A stretch of DNA of 64,000 nt from assembly GCF_016808095.1 (NCBI RefSeq), contig NC_068975.1, forward strand, positions 4,889,501-4,953,500. Reading direction: 5' to 3'. This DNA is from Vigna angularis. Lineage: Eukaryota > Streptophyta > Magnoliopsida > Fabales > Fabaceae. Position numbers and translations under genes: made by a program. How positions within the stretch are numbered: position 1 is the first letter of the stretch; the number at the start of each line of letters is the position of its first letter. Shown piece after piece: positions 12,060-24,949 of the stretch. The notes beneath the pieces were generated by a model. It was not told the origin of the DNA. It did not search any database and saw nothing but the letters and a program-made list of their open reading frames with translations.

Positions 12060-12839
12060 TTACTCGCTGACCTCTAAACAATCTTGTCCTCAAGGTGAAA
12101 ATCTGAGAATTGATCCTTCATGGTTGCCACATTCTATCCTCCTTCCTGCCATTTGATGAGCACTTGGGGCACTTGTTCTCCTTGGACCTACACCGTCCTT
12201 CATTCTAACACCTTGAGGGGACAACAAACTATCCCTCCCCCTGTAGATCTTCTGGTATGCCTTTTCTACTTCTTGGGCTCCCATTGCCAGTTTGAGTTTA
12301 GATACATGAAAAACCAGGTGGATACGAGCAATTTCTGGCAGCTATAGCCTGAATGCTACTAGTCCTACCTGTTTGGTCACTTGGAATGGACTGTAATACC
12401 TTGCAGACAGCTTAGGGTGTAGTCGAGTAGGCATGGATGCTTGCCTATTAGGCCTAATCTTTAACTATACCCAATCCCCATCCTTAATCACTGATGGTCT
12501 GCGTTTTTGTTGGCAAATTTAGCCATTTGGCCTTTCGCTCTTTCTAAGTGATACCTTAGTTGTTTCAGAGCTTCATCTCTTTACTGTAACTCCTATGCCA
12601 TTGCTTCCACCGTTGTCTCTCCTGGCACAAACAGGCTAGGAATGGGGGAGCTCGCCCATATACCACTTCAAAGGGAGTGCATTTGGCAGACCCCTGGAAA
12701 CTAGTGTTATACCAGTGGTCTGCCCATGGAAGAATACAACTCCAACTTTTGAGTTTCTATGAACTAAAACACCTTAAATAAGTCTCGAGGGTCCTACTCA
12801 AAACTTCTGTTTGGCCATCTATTTAAGGGTGATAGGTTG

Positions 12840-13513
12840 TCCTCCTCAGCATCTTTGTTACCTAAAATCTGAACAATTCTTTCCAAAACAAGCTCAGGAA
12901 CGTAGGATCTCTATCGCTTACTATGGAAGAAGGTATGTCGTGTAGTCTTACTATGTCCCTTACAAACAGGCATGACCAGAAATTCATAATGCCCTTGGTG
13001 TGTGCGAAATGTTGTTTTGTGGATGTCTTCTTCCTTCATCCTTATTTGATGGTAACCTGCCCTTAGATCCACTTCTGAAAGAAAACATGGCCCCTTGTAG
13101 TTCATCCAACAATTCTTCTATAACAAGAATAGGGAACTTGTCTGGAATGATCGCCTTGTTCAAAGATCTGTAATTTATGCAAAACCTCCAATTGCCATCT
13201 TTTTTATCACCAAGATAACAGGGCTAGAGTACGGGCTCTTGTTGGGCCTAATTATCCCCATTCCCAGCATTTTAGCTACCTGTTTTTCTATTTCAGATTT
13301 TAAGAGGTGAGGATACCTATAGGGCCTCACGTTGATAGGGTCCACTCTGACTTTAATAGGGATCTTATGATCATGGTCTCTTCTGGGTGGTAGTTTTGTT
13401 GGTTCCCTGAAAATCTCCTCATACTTCCCTAAAATCTTCTCAAGTTCTGTGGACTCTCTTGACGATAATTGTTCCACCCTTCTCTCTTTTTCTTCCAACT
13501 CAGTTTTTTCCAA
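12840..13513 (-). pseudogene. Gypsy RT fused by deletion to an integrase scrap
   Basis: 13513-13175 carries INVRPYRYPHLLKSEIEKQV and [18 protein letters not shown], the start of gypsy RT. 13105-12967 carries [20 protein letters not shown] and [12 protein letters not shown]. The next residues on the minus strand are from integrase: [20 protein letters not shown] then SLFWKEL. The YxDD region, RNase H and the first two-thirds of integrase are missing. It is inactive. Confidence 0.8.
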
Positions 13514-13573
13514 ACTCCAAACTAAAGTAACACGTCTTCATTTTACCCATCCTTGTAATTTCAAAGTCTTTGA

Positions 13574-13846
13574 CTATGTCAGCCCCCCAGCCGAGAAGAC
13601 TGACAACTCCATACACTTCTGCTCCATTTCCACCTCCTCTTCTCCTTCTCCTTCTTCCTCACACTTAGCCATAATCAATATCCTCATACTCCTTTCTGGG
13701 CACCTATGGTCTAGACTGTATAGGCTCCCACAGTGAAAACATCTCCCCTTTTCCCTTCTATGGATGTACTCTAGATAAGGAAGGTTCCTTATCCCTCTGC
13801 TTCGGTTATCTCTAGCCATATTACTTCCAATCTTGGATACTCCCAA
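13574..13846 (-). pseudogene. Gypsy gag zinc-knuckle remnant
   Basis: Encodes RNLPYLEYIHRREKGRCFHC then GSLYSLDHRCPERSMRILI, the C-x2-C...H-x-C knuckle typical of this gypsy group; the same segment appears in the element at 34900. The rest of gag lies beyond the 2.36-kb insert. Confidence 0.75.
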
Positions 13847-13897
13847 AGTACCGGGCCCCTCATTCCTTGTTGTGCTTATGTCACTCGAAGTACCCTG

Positions 13898-16252
13898 TGT
13901 TAAGACAAGATCGTTTGAGAGAGAGACTAGGATCGTCTACAGCATCTCTGGTTTTGAAGTTTAACAAACAACATTAAACGAAATAGTCTTGGGTAATCAA
14001 ACACACAAAAGAAGCATCTACACAACAAGCCTAATCAAAGTTGTGTCAAAAGCTACATAAGATGTTAAATAATAGAAGAGATAAGATAAAACAACATAGG
14101 AGACTAACAGAAGTTCACACAGAAGAATTAAAAAAATATAACAAGTACAAGAAACATCCAAGTTAAACTGACGAAACACTGAGCGCACCAAGTACAATAT
14201 CTGAAGAACTTAATATGCAAAACGTAATAATCCACTCTTAGTCTAGAAAGGTCGTTAAGGGAAAGGCCAAGATCGTTTAGTGACTTCACACTTCTTGAGG
14301 ACTAATGAATAGCATTGAGCAAAAAGATGCTTGACAAAGTATTATCCTCCTGAAATTCACAACACAAATGGAAAAATGACGTATAAATAGGGCGCTTAAG
14401 AAAAAGCCTTTGTAAGACGCTCCATTGAATGGTTTGCCTATTAATATGTCAATGAGAGTCTGGATACAACCAATGTTATACATCACTAAGCGATGATAAA
14501 CGAACTCTCAATACATGTTGATAGATGAAAGTGTCAAAAGATATTTTTGGAAAGTAAGCTAAAAGTCTTAAACATAATCCAAGAAATCATACTGAATGAG
14601 AGTCTTACTAAACGCACTCGTGTTACACCTTGCTATACGAGCTAAACGAACTTTCACTATAAAATGATGTTTGTGGTAATCGTACTAAAGGTACAAACAT
14701 AATTTCAGAAACATATGCTAAAAGATATCTTACTAAGCATGCTCTTGAACTAAACGAGTATTTACTAAACATGGTGCCATTAAGAAAAGCCTTTCATAGG
14801 CTAAACGATACCCTGTGCTAAAACAAAGTTTTCATCCAACTATGAAATCTTATCAACTGCTTGGTATCTTAATGAAAAGCTTAAACGATCAAATCCTGCT
14901 TGAACGGTAGAAACCATAAAAAGCACTTTGTTATTCTGAACAGGCATTAAATGTCATTAAATGCTCAATGTTTAAAAACAACAAACGTGATTAGAGAAAG
15001 GACATATATGTTTCATGCATATCTACTCTACTTTGTGTAGATTTTCTATTACACACATCTACCAGCTCTATCAAATACAAGGCAGAAATAGATGTTAGAG
15101 ACAAGAAGACATTTGTGGAACGATCTTCTCACCAAAAGTCGCACCAAAGTGATTACACAATCTACTTTTGATAAAGTACTGAAAAAGTAAGTCTGCTTTG
15201 ACAAGTAGACCTCAACCTATGACAGTCACCTATGATAAAGGCTACAAAGAGCGAATTTCGAGGACAAGCATCATCTAACGACTACATTATCAAAAGGCTT
15301 ATAAATAGAAGATCTTTGAAGAAGAAGAACGAGAGGATGGACACTTAAGGAATGAAAAGAAAAATCATCCTCATGGAAAGATCAATAATTCTCTCAAAAC
15401 TATTTAGAATCAGACCTTCTTGTGTAAGAAGAAAGAGAGAGAAAAGCTTAAAAGGAAGAAGAAGACTCTCAAGCTTCATTGACTTATAAGCTTACCGTTG
15501 TAAGAAGAGAGGAGAGAGAAAAGTTCAGTGAGTCTATTAGATTGAATTGTATTACATACATATCCTCTTTGTGAGAGTTATCGTCTAAGGACTTGTAATC
15601 AATCTTTTGATTGTAAATTCTGAAGAGAATTCAAACACTTGACATTTAACATGGTGGAGTTAAACACTAGCTAGACATGTGTGTCTAGTGGAAACCAGGA
15701 GTGGGTGAAACTCAGTGATGTTTAACTTAATAGAGTTAAACGGTAGCTAGACATGTGTGTCTAGTGGAAACCAGGACTAGGTGAAACTCATTGACGTTTA
15801 ACTTGGTGGAGTTAAACAATAGCTAGACAAGTTTGTCTAGAGGAAACTAGGAATGGGTTAAACTCGATTAGACAGTGTATCAGGAAGATATCGGAAAACT
15901 CGACAATTGGACATAGCTCAATTGAGTGAACCAATATAAAATGTTTGTATGTCATGTCTTAGCTTTAAAAACATTCCACTTTCAAATAAATCAGATGTGC
16001 GGAAAGCAAATCATTAACATGCACGCTTATCAACAGACACTCCTTCCTCTAAGAGCTACTTCTCCTAAACGCTACAGAGATTAGCTAAACACTAGGATTA
16101 TAAACGTGCCTATCAGAACAGCATTTATAGCTTAAGAACTTAACCACTCATGAGGATCATTCAATCTCTATCAACAATTGTTAGATATCAGCTCCGAAAA
16201 GGATTTAGAGAAACACTATTCAACCCCCCTTCTAATATTTCTCGATACTTCA
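13898..16252. mobile_element. 2.36-kb TG..CA insertion with CCCTG duplication (probable solo LTR)
   Basis: Starts TGTTAAGACA, ends ..GATACTTCA, and is flanked by CCCTG on both sides (13893-13897 and 16253-16257). No coding region is seen. Near its right end is AAACACTATTCAACCCCCCT, a phrase I associate with ends of SIRE/Maximus-type copia LTRs. At 15645-15870 are three tandem units of about 74 bp with 'ggagttaaac..tagctagacatgtgtgtctag'. Size, ends and lack of genes suggest a long solo LTR; a non-autonomous element is the alternative. Confidence 0.65.
15645..15870. repeat. Three tandem ~74-bp units
   Basis: Each unit carries GTTTAAC..GAGTTAAAC (inverted) and CTAGACATGTGTGTCTAG, itself a near-perfect palindrome. 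The units therefore form small hairpins. They lie in the promoter-distal part of the putative LTR. Confidence 0.65.
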
Positions 16253-16314
16253 CCCTGTCCACTTTTGGCCCCTTTGTATGTCTTTCTTTTGGAAACAACC
16301 CCAAACCCCCCTTA

Positions 16315-16506
16315 TTATCTTCTAGAAGATTGACTACCTTTATTGGCCACTCCCCTGTCTAGTCTGGGATCTGTTATAACTTCCTCTACATCCTTGGCTA
16401 TCTCCATACCCCATAGCAATTCTATAGGGTTGTGGGGCCTGATTTGGCTCCTAATACTCCCCTGCAATCCAGCAAAGAAGTACCTCAATAGTTGTTCCTC
16501 TGTCAA
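16315..16506 (-). pseudogene. Gypsy gag middle remnant
   Basis: Reads TEEQLLRYFFAGLQGSIRSQ then IRPHNP..MEIAKDVEEV, equivalent to DEQLLGYFLAGLQ..RPHDP in the chromovirus-type element at 35200. This confirms that gag continues on the right side of the 2.36-kb insertion. Confidence 0.7.
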
Positions 16507-16786
16507 CTCAGTAGGTTATGCCACTTGCCTCTCAAATTCTTGAATATAATCCCTCACAAACCCATTTTGTCTTATCGCAACCAATTTTTCAAACATTGTG
16601 CACCTATCTTTTCCTCCAAATCTCCTGATCAAAGCTTCTGTTAGTTTCTCACAAGAAGGATTCTTGGTCTTTTTTTTCCAGAACTATAACCAGTGGTTGG
16701 CTCCTCCCTTCATGCTAATGAATGTCAGTCTTATGTTTTCCTTTGTTGAAACGTTTTGGATCTTGAAAAATTTCTTTGCTCTAACT

Positions 16787-17007
16787 TGAGAATTAAACTG
16801 TAAAATAATTCTAGAGGGCTTGATTGATCCCTCTCACAATCTTCTATTTATAAGAATAAATTGATACAAAAGTACATGATAAATAGAGTAACCCTAGACA
16901 CAATATAATCATGATAAATAGGTTAATCCTAGACACAATATAATCATGATAAATAGGGTAACCCTTAACACAATATAATGATAATAAAATAGGATAAATA
17001 TCCTAAC
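16787..17007. mobile_element. Short insertion in gypsy gag with tandem 36-bp units
   Basis: Gag text runs ..EGVDPVGWI from the right and resumes RAKKFFKIQ at about 16785, where related elements read WINRAERFFELQ without interruption. The inserted 220 bp contains three tandem units of about 36 bp with 'catgataaatagggtaacc' and 'acacaatataat'. It could be a small solo LTR; no clear target duplication was found. Confidence 0.5.
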
Positions 17008-17342
17008 ATATATCCATCCCACTGGATCAACCCCTTCAAACGTAGGCAATTCTACTCTCTTCATCCAGCCTCTTTGTATTTCTCCCTTCTCTTCTTTCAT
17101 CTCCTCCTCCACCTCGTCCTTCCTTCCCAACCTTTCCCCATTCACCGACCCTTGACTATCCTCCGAACTCCTGTCTGACTTCTTGGAATTTTTCATAAGA
17201 ACTCTAATAATCTCAGTGAGCTCTTGATGACCATCCCTTAGATCCTCTAACGCCCTTCCGTGCTCATTGACCATCCTTTCTATCATGTTGATTCTTCCCT
17301 CCATTTCTTTCCCTTTTTTGAAATCTGGTAGATAGGACCACT

Positions 17343-17689
17343 TGTTGAATTTCATGGTGACAATAAACCCTGATAACTATCCTAGTGTGAACACCAGACA
17401 CATAACTCACACTCTAGCACACAAAAGACTATCTACCTTTGTATTTCTAGTAACACAACCATGTACAAAAGCATTCAAGGAAGCTTATCTTCCTCCCCAC
17501 AAGATGCAATATTCTTGTCCCAACTACAAAACAATACAACGTGTCCCTTCAAGACACTTATTCCTCCTTATATAGTTAATTCCTAAAACAACCACCCAAA
17601 CATAACTGCCTAATAAACTCCCCCCTCCATCCCACCTTATGTCCTGTTTTTGTCCCTCTTTTCTTGACATAAACCCTTAAGACCTATCA
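17343..17689 (-). repeat. 5' LTR of the decayed gypsy element
   Basis: Begins TGTTGAATTT and ends CCTATCA, followed by the CTATC duplication. Gag coding starts about 40 bp inside it on the minus strand (METGR-like start at about 17305). Confidence 0.8.
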
Positions 17690-17694
17690 CTATC

Positions 17695-19287
17695 ACTAGC
17701 CTATCAGGTCAATGAGTATTCTATTCTATCAATCAACAGCCAAAGAGAAAATCTTGTCACTTAAATAAATACCCCAAATGCCTTGTGTAATAAATTAAAT
17801 ACTAAAATCTTAAAATAATCTTTTAGTATCCCCTTTAACTAACCTGCAATACGTGTTACTAAATAATCGTCCTATCCTCCCAAGCTTGGTATTAGGAGCA
17901 CTGTTATCAGATTCCTATGATTCATGATATGAATCTCACAACTCTATACATTCTGGCTATCTACCAATTTGTATACCAAGATGAATCGTAAATGACTTTG
18001 TATTTCAAAATACATGACTAAATCTATGAAATTTGTATCACCCTTACGATTCAACGGTTCATATGTTTTCACTTTTTCACCTTAGGTGCATGTACTCTAT
18101 ATAGCTCTTAAATTGTTCGGTTTCCATTCTTCTAAATAAAGACTTCACAAGCTTATATTACTAGTTGTAACTGTTTACATTGAACACTATATATGCTATA
18201 TTTGAAATATTTTTTACTGCACCAGAATCTTAAGTCGGTACAAATTACAATCCATGATTCGAAAAATAGTTTGGTGATTCACAACAAGCAAAACATGTAA
18301 AGTGGAGGGGGAACCCTCCTCGTTTTCCAGCTCTCCCCGTCCCTTATATTCAGAAGTTTCTCAATATATATACTAAACAAATTCATTCACAGAGAAAGTA
18401 AATTTTTGAAAATAACATGCTGGGTCAAACAAGCAAAAAAAAAAGTTCCAGACTGTGTTTATTCTCATTTAATCAGATAGTAAATGAGAAAGGAAAATCC
18501 CTTCACATCCAGACCTACTACTTATTCTAAGTACCCTCTCCCCCATCCCGGGGGGAAAAAACAACGACAATGAAAAGGTGGAGTGCAGATTAATTATTGG
18601 GCAACACAAATTTAAGGCCTGTTCGTTTTTATAAAATGACAAATACCTACAAAAGTACCACATTCATTTCATTTGATGATGCAACGAATTTTTACACCAC
18701 TCTTATGAAAATCCTTGAAAACAAGAATCAAAATGAAAACAACGGGACTCTCTTGTAATTATAAGTAATAAAATGAAAACTATAAGAATTTTCATAAATC
18801 AAATAAACCCTTGTCATATTTTAAGCTCTTCTTCACTCTTCCTAGGGCATAAAACTGAATAAGATTTTCTTTCCAACCCTATTATTAACCAAAACTCAAC
18901 TCTGTGCATAAGCTTAAGAATAACCCAACTTCTGCAGTCATAAAATTTCATACTGCATTAGTAGGAGAGAATATGAATGCAAAATGTGTGCTACTAGCAT
19001 TCCTCAAACTGAATTAAAAGTAATTTCCACCCCAAAAAGGAAATAATGAGAAAAATAAAAACTTTTTTATTTTCCCATAATAATTGATATTCATTTCCCA
19101 TCGAAATAATTCCAATTAGTCTAACTAACCAAAGACAAGAAACAATAGCAGCGAATATTATAGCTAAAGTACAACGGCAACATGTCACCGTACAAAACAC
19201 ACAGGTACAAATTTGTTAACCTAAAAATGCATAAAAAAAATCCATATTCGAGAACTAAAATCATTATCTTATATATAATGATTATAC

Positions 19288-19356
<69 letters not shown>

Positions 19357-20590
19357 GGAACTTACAGAAACAGCGTGATGAATGGTGTGGGGATTGAAAA
19401 AGGAGAATAGCAGAGAGTGCAAATAAAGTGAGTGAGGATTTTGGGTTATTGTGTTTTTGGCGCAGCTGCGCGCTGTTGCGTTGTGGATCAAACGAGAAAC
19501 GAGAAATGGGGACCAAAAGAATAGAGTTTTGTTACCACCTCGTATTCCCAGTTGATACCTATGTTTCTTTTGGTCGTGGAAAGTGAGAAAAAAAAATAGG
19601 AGATGAGACAAGAAAACAAATTTAATTATTTTCAAAGTTCTTTTATATATCTAAATTTTATTTTATTTTTTAATTTAAAAATGGTGGATCCTTGGGTAAC
19701 TTACATGTTTAGAGGATATCTATACCTTTTATCTTTAATCAATAGAAAATAATCATCAGTATTTAAAATTACATCTTAAATAAGCTATCATTAGTGATAT
19801 TTCGAATTTTATAATTGAAAAATTGATGTCACTTCTTCTTTTTCTAATTCAATATTAAACTTGAAAATGGTATATATGTGTTAATGAAATTAAAATCCAA
19901 AATAATACATCATATAAACCCTACAAGTACAACTTACTAACCTTATGGGAGAAAGTGTAGAACAAAAAATAGTGATTAAACATGCTACTCATACATGTTA
20001 TCAAGATTATCTTAGTCAATGAAAAAATTGTATTCAATCTTTATTGTATGAAAAGAAAAAGACTTATTAAAACACTGAGATCATAATACAATGGAAGAGA
20101 TTAATTTATGACATAATTAAAAAAAAAGAGAGAGAAAAAAAGTATACAAGTGTCTCCATAATTTATTGATTTATGACGGTAAGTACTATTCCATAAAATA
20201 AGTGTACCACATTTTGTATATTTTTGTATTTACTATTAAGTATTTGCTTTACTTAACTACAAGACTTGTTATTTCAACATTTAAATATATGTTATCAAAC
20301 TTAAATCGATAAGAGAATTTTTTCTATTCCAAATCTATTTGATTTATTAGACTTAAGGTTAGGATTGAATATATCTTGTAAAGATTTTTTTTATTTATTG
20401 TCTTTTTCATTGTTCATCACTCGTCCTAATATTTCAAATATAACCATAGGGGAAAAATCCTATAAAAGGTTATATGATGCTTAAGTTACTAATTGGTCAG
20501 AGTTCCTTGTTCAAATTTCAATTAATGCCAAAGTGAATAATAAATTACCATTATTGTTCTATTTATAGTGTTTGACCTTAAATCATGAAT
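17695..20590. other. AT-rich intergenic spacer
   Basis: No gene recognised. It contains a (TAA)n microsatellite (19288-19354). At 18612-18790 a block beginning AGGCCTGTTCG and ending near AAATAAACCC looks like a small hAT-type MITE, but its ends are not clearly inverted. Open frames here rich in Asn, Tyr or Leu are products of the microsatellite. Confidence 0.4.
19288..19354. repeat. (TAA)n microsatellite, about 22 units
   Basis: An uninterrupted run of the trinucleotide AAT/TAA. It gives poly-Asn and poly-Tyr/Leu open frames on the two strands, which should not be annotated as proteins. Confidence 0.98.
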
Positions 20591-20989
20591 TCAACAGGAT
20601 AGGTCACACTTATGTGGGTCCATCAGCCTTGAAACCCACTGGCCTAATTACCTATTTAGGCCCAACCATGAGCTTTAGCCATCTGACAATCTCTCCAAGC
20701 TTTTAGTTAAGAGACATCGGTACCCGGTATCCAGATTAAGATACCTAGTCCCTAGTACCCGGTATATTATTATTATGTTAAGGCTACATACCTTATTTGG
20801 AAGGGTTAGAAGGTCTTTAGCCCTACATAGTACATCAACCCCCCAATCTTTATATGACTGCAAGGCATGTAAATAGTGCCTTTTGTGCCACATAATCAAA
20901 GCAATGTTTCGGCCCCGGTATTCGGTAGCCCAATTATTTGTGATATTTTCAAAATAAGCTTTTGCAAAGAAAAATTGTTATATTTGGTC

Positions 20990-23900
20990 TTACCCTTACG
21001 GGTATAGTAGACCCCAAGCCTCAAGTAGCATAGCGATAAAGAGGTTTAAATGCTGAAGGGGTTTACATGATGCAGTGATGTGACATTTAGTGGTAGAGTT
21101 GGCACATAAATCGAAGTGTCAACTTATCATGAGGTTAGTACGATTCACGATGAAGCATAAGGTCCATGGGCTTGGATTGAATGGTTGTGGCCCAACAATT
21201 TTTAAAAGTTGAACCGTCACCATTTTGTTATAAATAGGGAGGGGAGGATCATAATTCACTATTCAGTTTCGCTAGTATATGTGCTCTCGTTTTCTTGTGT
21301 CTGCCAAAGAAGTTTCTCTTTGTTGAAGTAAAGTCTCCTTCCTTCTTTATCAAGTATGTTCGAGTCTTTTGGTGGTAATAGTGTTGGTAGTAGGGAGTCG
21401 GTCTATTCGGACACTTCATCCTCCCTAGGTTTAGGGGTAAGCGCTGAGCACTTCAAACAAACCCGGGTACATGCTCCTAAGGAACATGCTGAGACTTCTT
21501 GGAAAGTTAGGGAAGGATATGACTAGGTAGAAGTTGAAGTTCGAACCTTGATGTCAAACTATAGGTGGGCCCAGACAATATAATTAGGTAAGCAATATTT
21601 ATATTTTTAAGAATGGAGAATTATGATTATGACTTTTTCTATGCCTATACTAGTTCTATACCTATACCAATATATTCATGCAACTTCACGTCTAGATTTC
21701 CTTTGATGAATTTACAATGGGCATCCTCCATCTCTTAAATGTGGCCCCAATGCAACTACATTCAAACGGTAGGGATGCATACAAGCTTTCAGACTTTTGT
21801 GTTATTGATTGTACATGGATTTGATCCTTGAGTGCTTCTTATATTTTTATTGTACCCATCCTCGGAAGCCGACATCCTGGGTATCTCAAATAAGGAAACC
21901 AAGGGCTCCCCTATTCAGACCATACTCAGACTCTTTCAAAAATTTTAACAAATGAATTTTTAGAATAGTTATAAATGAAAGTGGTCGGTCCCACTTTTAT
22001 GACAATGCCATTAAAAGGAAGTTTCTCTTGGACATGTAATTTGTTAAGGTATCAAGACTAGCCTTGGGATCGGTTATCTATCGAAGACAGGAAGGTTATT
22101 AGGGTATTAGAGCAATTACCTCAACGAATGTTTTTTAGGAATCTTGTTAGGATTTACTTATGTAGTAATATTATCTATGGACTGAAAGTTAAGCAAAGAA
22201 AAATTGTAATGTAAGGGCATTTGTTGAATTGATCTTAACGTTTTTTCGTGTTTGCAGGTTTCATGGCCCATCACACGCAAAAGGTTAGCAATGAGGAAAA
22301 CCTCTTCATCAAGCTTCCAAAGCAGATGAAGGATAAGGCTAAGGAGGCGGGATAGGCCCATGTCCCAAATCTGCAACAGCCCGAGGCTAATATCCGTTAT
22401 CCTAGGTTTGTGAGGAAGAGACTAGAGCCTAGGAAGCCTAGGGGGGTCTGCAAGGAAAGGACGAAAATTTGGACCGCCCTATTAGGTGAAGGTAAGAACA
22501 AGGAGGGGGTAGTAGTGATATGATCATAGATGGGGCAACAATGAAGAGTTTTAAGAGTGACAACAAGCAATGTGGGACTTCACATAGCTTGGACTTAAAA
22601 GAAAGAAGAATAAATAAGTTTTTTCTCTTTAGAGTTGCTTGTAATGCAAGTTACCATATGTATAGTTTTAGTTTTGATTTCTAGACTAGTTAGGAAGCTT
22701 ATAAACCCTTAAGAAGTGGAAGAATCGAGAGATGTGGGACTAAGATCACCATGAGGTGCTGGTTCAGACTTGAAGGCTTTTTAAGTCCCACATCCTTTAG
22801 TTATCTTCACCTTCTTCTTCCTTAAGGCTATATAAGCAACCTAATGGTCTCCTTTGTAACACACCTTTGATTGAATGAATATAATAGTAATTTTCATTCA
22901 TTTGCTTATCTTCTTTGAGATTGAATTTTTTTCTCTTAGTCATCTTTTGGGTCTTATCTTGTGAAAAGCAAGTAGTGATCCAACCTTGACACTTATCTTG
23001 GATCATTTCAAGTGGCGTGTCTTCAATTCCCTAAGTTTTCCTATCCTTTCTCTCTTCCATTTTAATCTTTTAATTCCATTGCTTAAATGTCATGATTAGT
23101 CTTAGGTTTATCTCTTTCTAAGCATGTTATTCCATATGAAGTAGGGCCCTCCACTAAATTTGGAAAAGGAGCTTTTGATATTAGTGAGCTAAAGGGCCCA
23201 CTGATCCGCATACGCAAGGGGGTCTTCCTTAAGCTTGATGGTCGTAACCTCAAGGTTATCAATGATTTAGATCTCAAGGTTCTATTCTAGGGTTTGCTTG
23301 AATTCTAAAGTTGGGCTTTGGTGTTGAGTCGTCGAGTGGTAAACCTAGCTAGGAAGGAACTAAAGGGGGAGAATAAGAAGAAGCTTTATGAGGACTTAGT
23401 TGTAGAGAGACAGGCTAGGAAAGAGGAATAAAGCTCTTTGGCTGATGAAATAGAAACTTGGTGAAGAGAAGAAGTTGCTTGAGGAAGAGATTCGACGTAT
23501 GAAGTCATGGAAGACTTAATGCCTCGAGGACGAGAAGAAAATGAAGGAGCTTAATAACTCCTTAAAAAATCTCTCAAGAGGGAGAAGGTTGCTACCGAGG
23601 AGGTGCAAGAACTGTACAACCATGTTTTCAATTAGCATACAAGAGGTTTCAAAAAGGCCCTTTGTCAAGCATATTTTCTTTATAAAGAGGTGTCGACTAC
23701 CGATTGTCGATTTGATGTGAACAAAGATATTTATGATGGTCGGATGCTCGATGTGACGAAAATTTCTTCACTAAAGAAGGCACAGAGGAAGTTGAGAGAG
23801 CCGTTATTGAAGGGGTTGAGGAGGAGGCGGTAAAGGAGGATGCTAATGAGGTCTCGGGTGAGGAGGCTAGACTGAGTCCTTTTACTCATGTTGATGTCAC

Positions 23901-24000
23901 TGTGCTGGATGAAGAGAATGAAGTGGAGCAGTAACTTTTTAGATTTTCTGTATAAAGTTTAGAAGCCATTTTTTTTTATTCCGTAGTATATCTTTTGTAT
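20990..24000 (+). pseudogene. Decayed plus-strand retroelement ORF, Tat/Ogre-like
   Basis: A leader with TATAAATAGGGAG (about 21230) precedes an ATG at 21359 and the segment MFESFGGNSVGSRESVYSDT, which soon meets a stop. Coding-like text returns at 22263 (MAHHTQKVSNEENLFIKLPK) and at 23100-23930, the latter Lys/Glu-rich and coiled-coil-like, then RGFKKALCQAYFLYKEVS. This layout is like the gag-like proteins that precede or invade Tat/Ogre elements in plants. All frames are broken. 22508-23080 looks like a separate insert with no coding. The function call is inference. Confidence 0.4.
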
Positions 24001-24199
24001 ACAAGTGCACATGGTCTAGTTGGCCCTGTTATTTTGTATGGTCGAGTAGGTCTTTGTATTTTAAGAACATGAAAATTATAAATACAAGTGTATCTATCCT
24101 ATATCTGTTTTATATTTTTGTTTCCACATTTGCCATTTATTCTCGTTGAGATGCGTAGATTACTTTATTGCATTGTCAGTGTTGATAAATGAAAGGGTG

Positions 24200-24400
24200 T
24201 CTAATATTTTATGGTTCAACCCAAACCGGTAATTAGTTGATGGGGAATTACATGAATGGTTCGACCCATACCGGTTGGTAACCGATGAGAAATTTTATGA
24301 AAGATCGACTTGGATCGATGATCAGCCAATGGGGAACTGCATGAAAGGTTTGATCCAGATTGATTGGTTGCCGATGGGAAACTGTATGAAAGCATAAATA
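24200..24400. repeat. Imperfect tandem ~60-bp units
   Basis: Four degenerate repeats built on 'tggttcgacccataccggttgg' then 'aaccgatgggaaactgtatga'. They lie between the plus-strand remnant and the minus-strand gypsy scraps and probably belong to a Tat-type spacer or LTR. Confidence 0.5.
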
Positions 24401-24459
24401 ACTTTGCCTTTGAAGTAATGCATAAAAAAGACCCTCGTTTTATTAAGTAAGGTGCCTCG

Positions 24460-24946
24460 TTAAACCTTCTCGGCCAAAACCCTATGTAGAGATGAAAGAA
24501 CGGGTAAGGAAAGAGTGTACCTAGGGTTACAATGCTTATCAATCTTTACTATTAAGAAAATGATGCCTAGTATCTCAAACCAAGTTGTCCTTGCATTCTT
24601 GAGACCAAAGGACATCACTTTATAGAAGTAATTGACCTCCTCTATTATGAAGGTTGTCTTCAACTTGTCTTTAACTTGTCATTTTCAGTCATGGGTATTT
24701 GATTATACTAGGAATAAGAGTCTAGAAAGCAACGCTTGGTCTCTCCTACCGGATCTATCATGGTACCAAATGTGACATGGAGACTATAGCTCCCAACATG
24801 TTCAATGATGATTGTCCCAACAAGATATTATAAGAGGTAATGACATCAATCACCCGATACCAAACCGATATCGTCTTTGTCAAACCCTCATCTCCGAAGG
24901 TCGTATAAAGATCGATGTAACAGAGACCCTCTCCCATAGAAGCCAT
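24460..24946 (-). pseudogene. Ty3/gypsy protease and RT scraps
   Basis: 24946-24758 encodes VITSYNILLGQSSLNMLGAI, matching the C-terminal part of Tat-type retropepsins (SYN..LGRPSLN..GA). 24663-24460 encodes KTTFIIEEVNYFYKVMSFGL then KNARTTW, matching RT motif KTAFI..Y.YKVMPFGLKNA. The sequence between them is deleted, and stops are frequent. Confidence 0.7.
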
Positions 24947-24949
24947 ACA

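Larger units (their letters stand above)
11707..17689 (-). mobile_element. Decayed Ty3/gypsy element, TSD CTATC, with nested insertions
   Basis: LTRs at 11707-12059 and 17343-17689 enclose minus-strand gag-pol remnants; CTATC occurs immediately outside both ends (11702-11706 and 17690-17694). The gag coiled-coil and start lie at 17320-16980, the zinc knuckle near 13780, the protease-RT linker and RT at 13513-12967, and an integrase scrap at 12960-12840. The RT text jumps from FLVMP straight into an integrase segment at about 12967, so RNase H and most of integrase have been deleted. Two later inserts (13898-16252 and about 16787-17007) split gag. Its relative at 30705-36391 shows the complete order. 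Confidence 0.85.

Noticed and set aside
19182..19635. Poly-Asn, poly-Leu and poly-Tyr open frames on both strands
   Set aside because: They are translations of the (TAA)n microsatellite and end just outside it.
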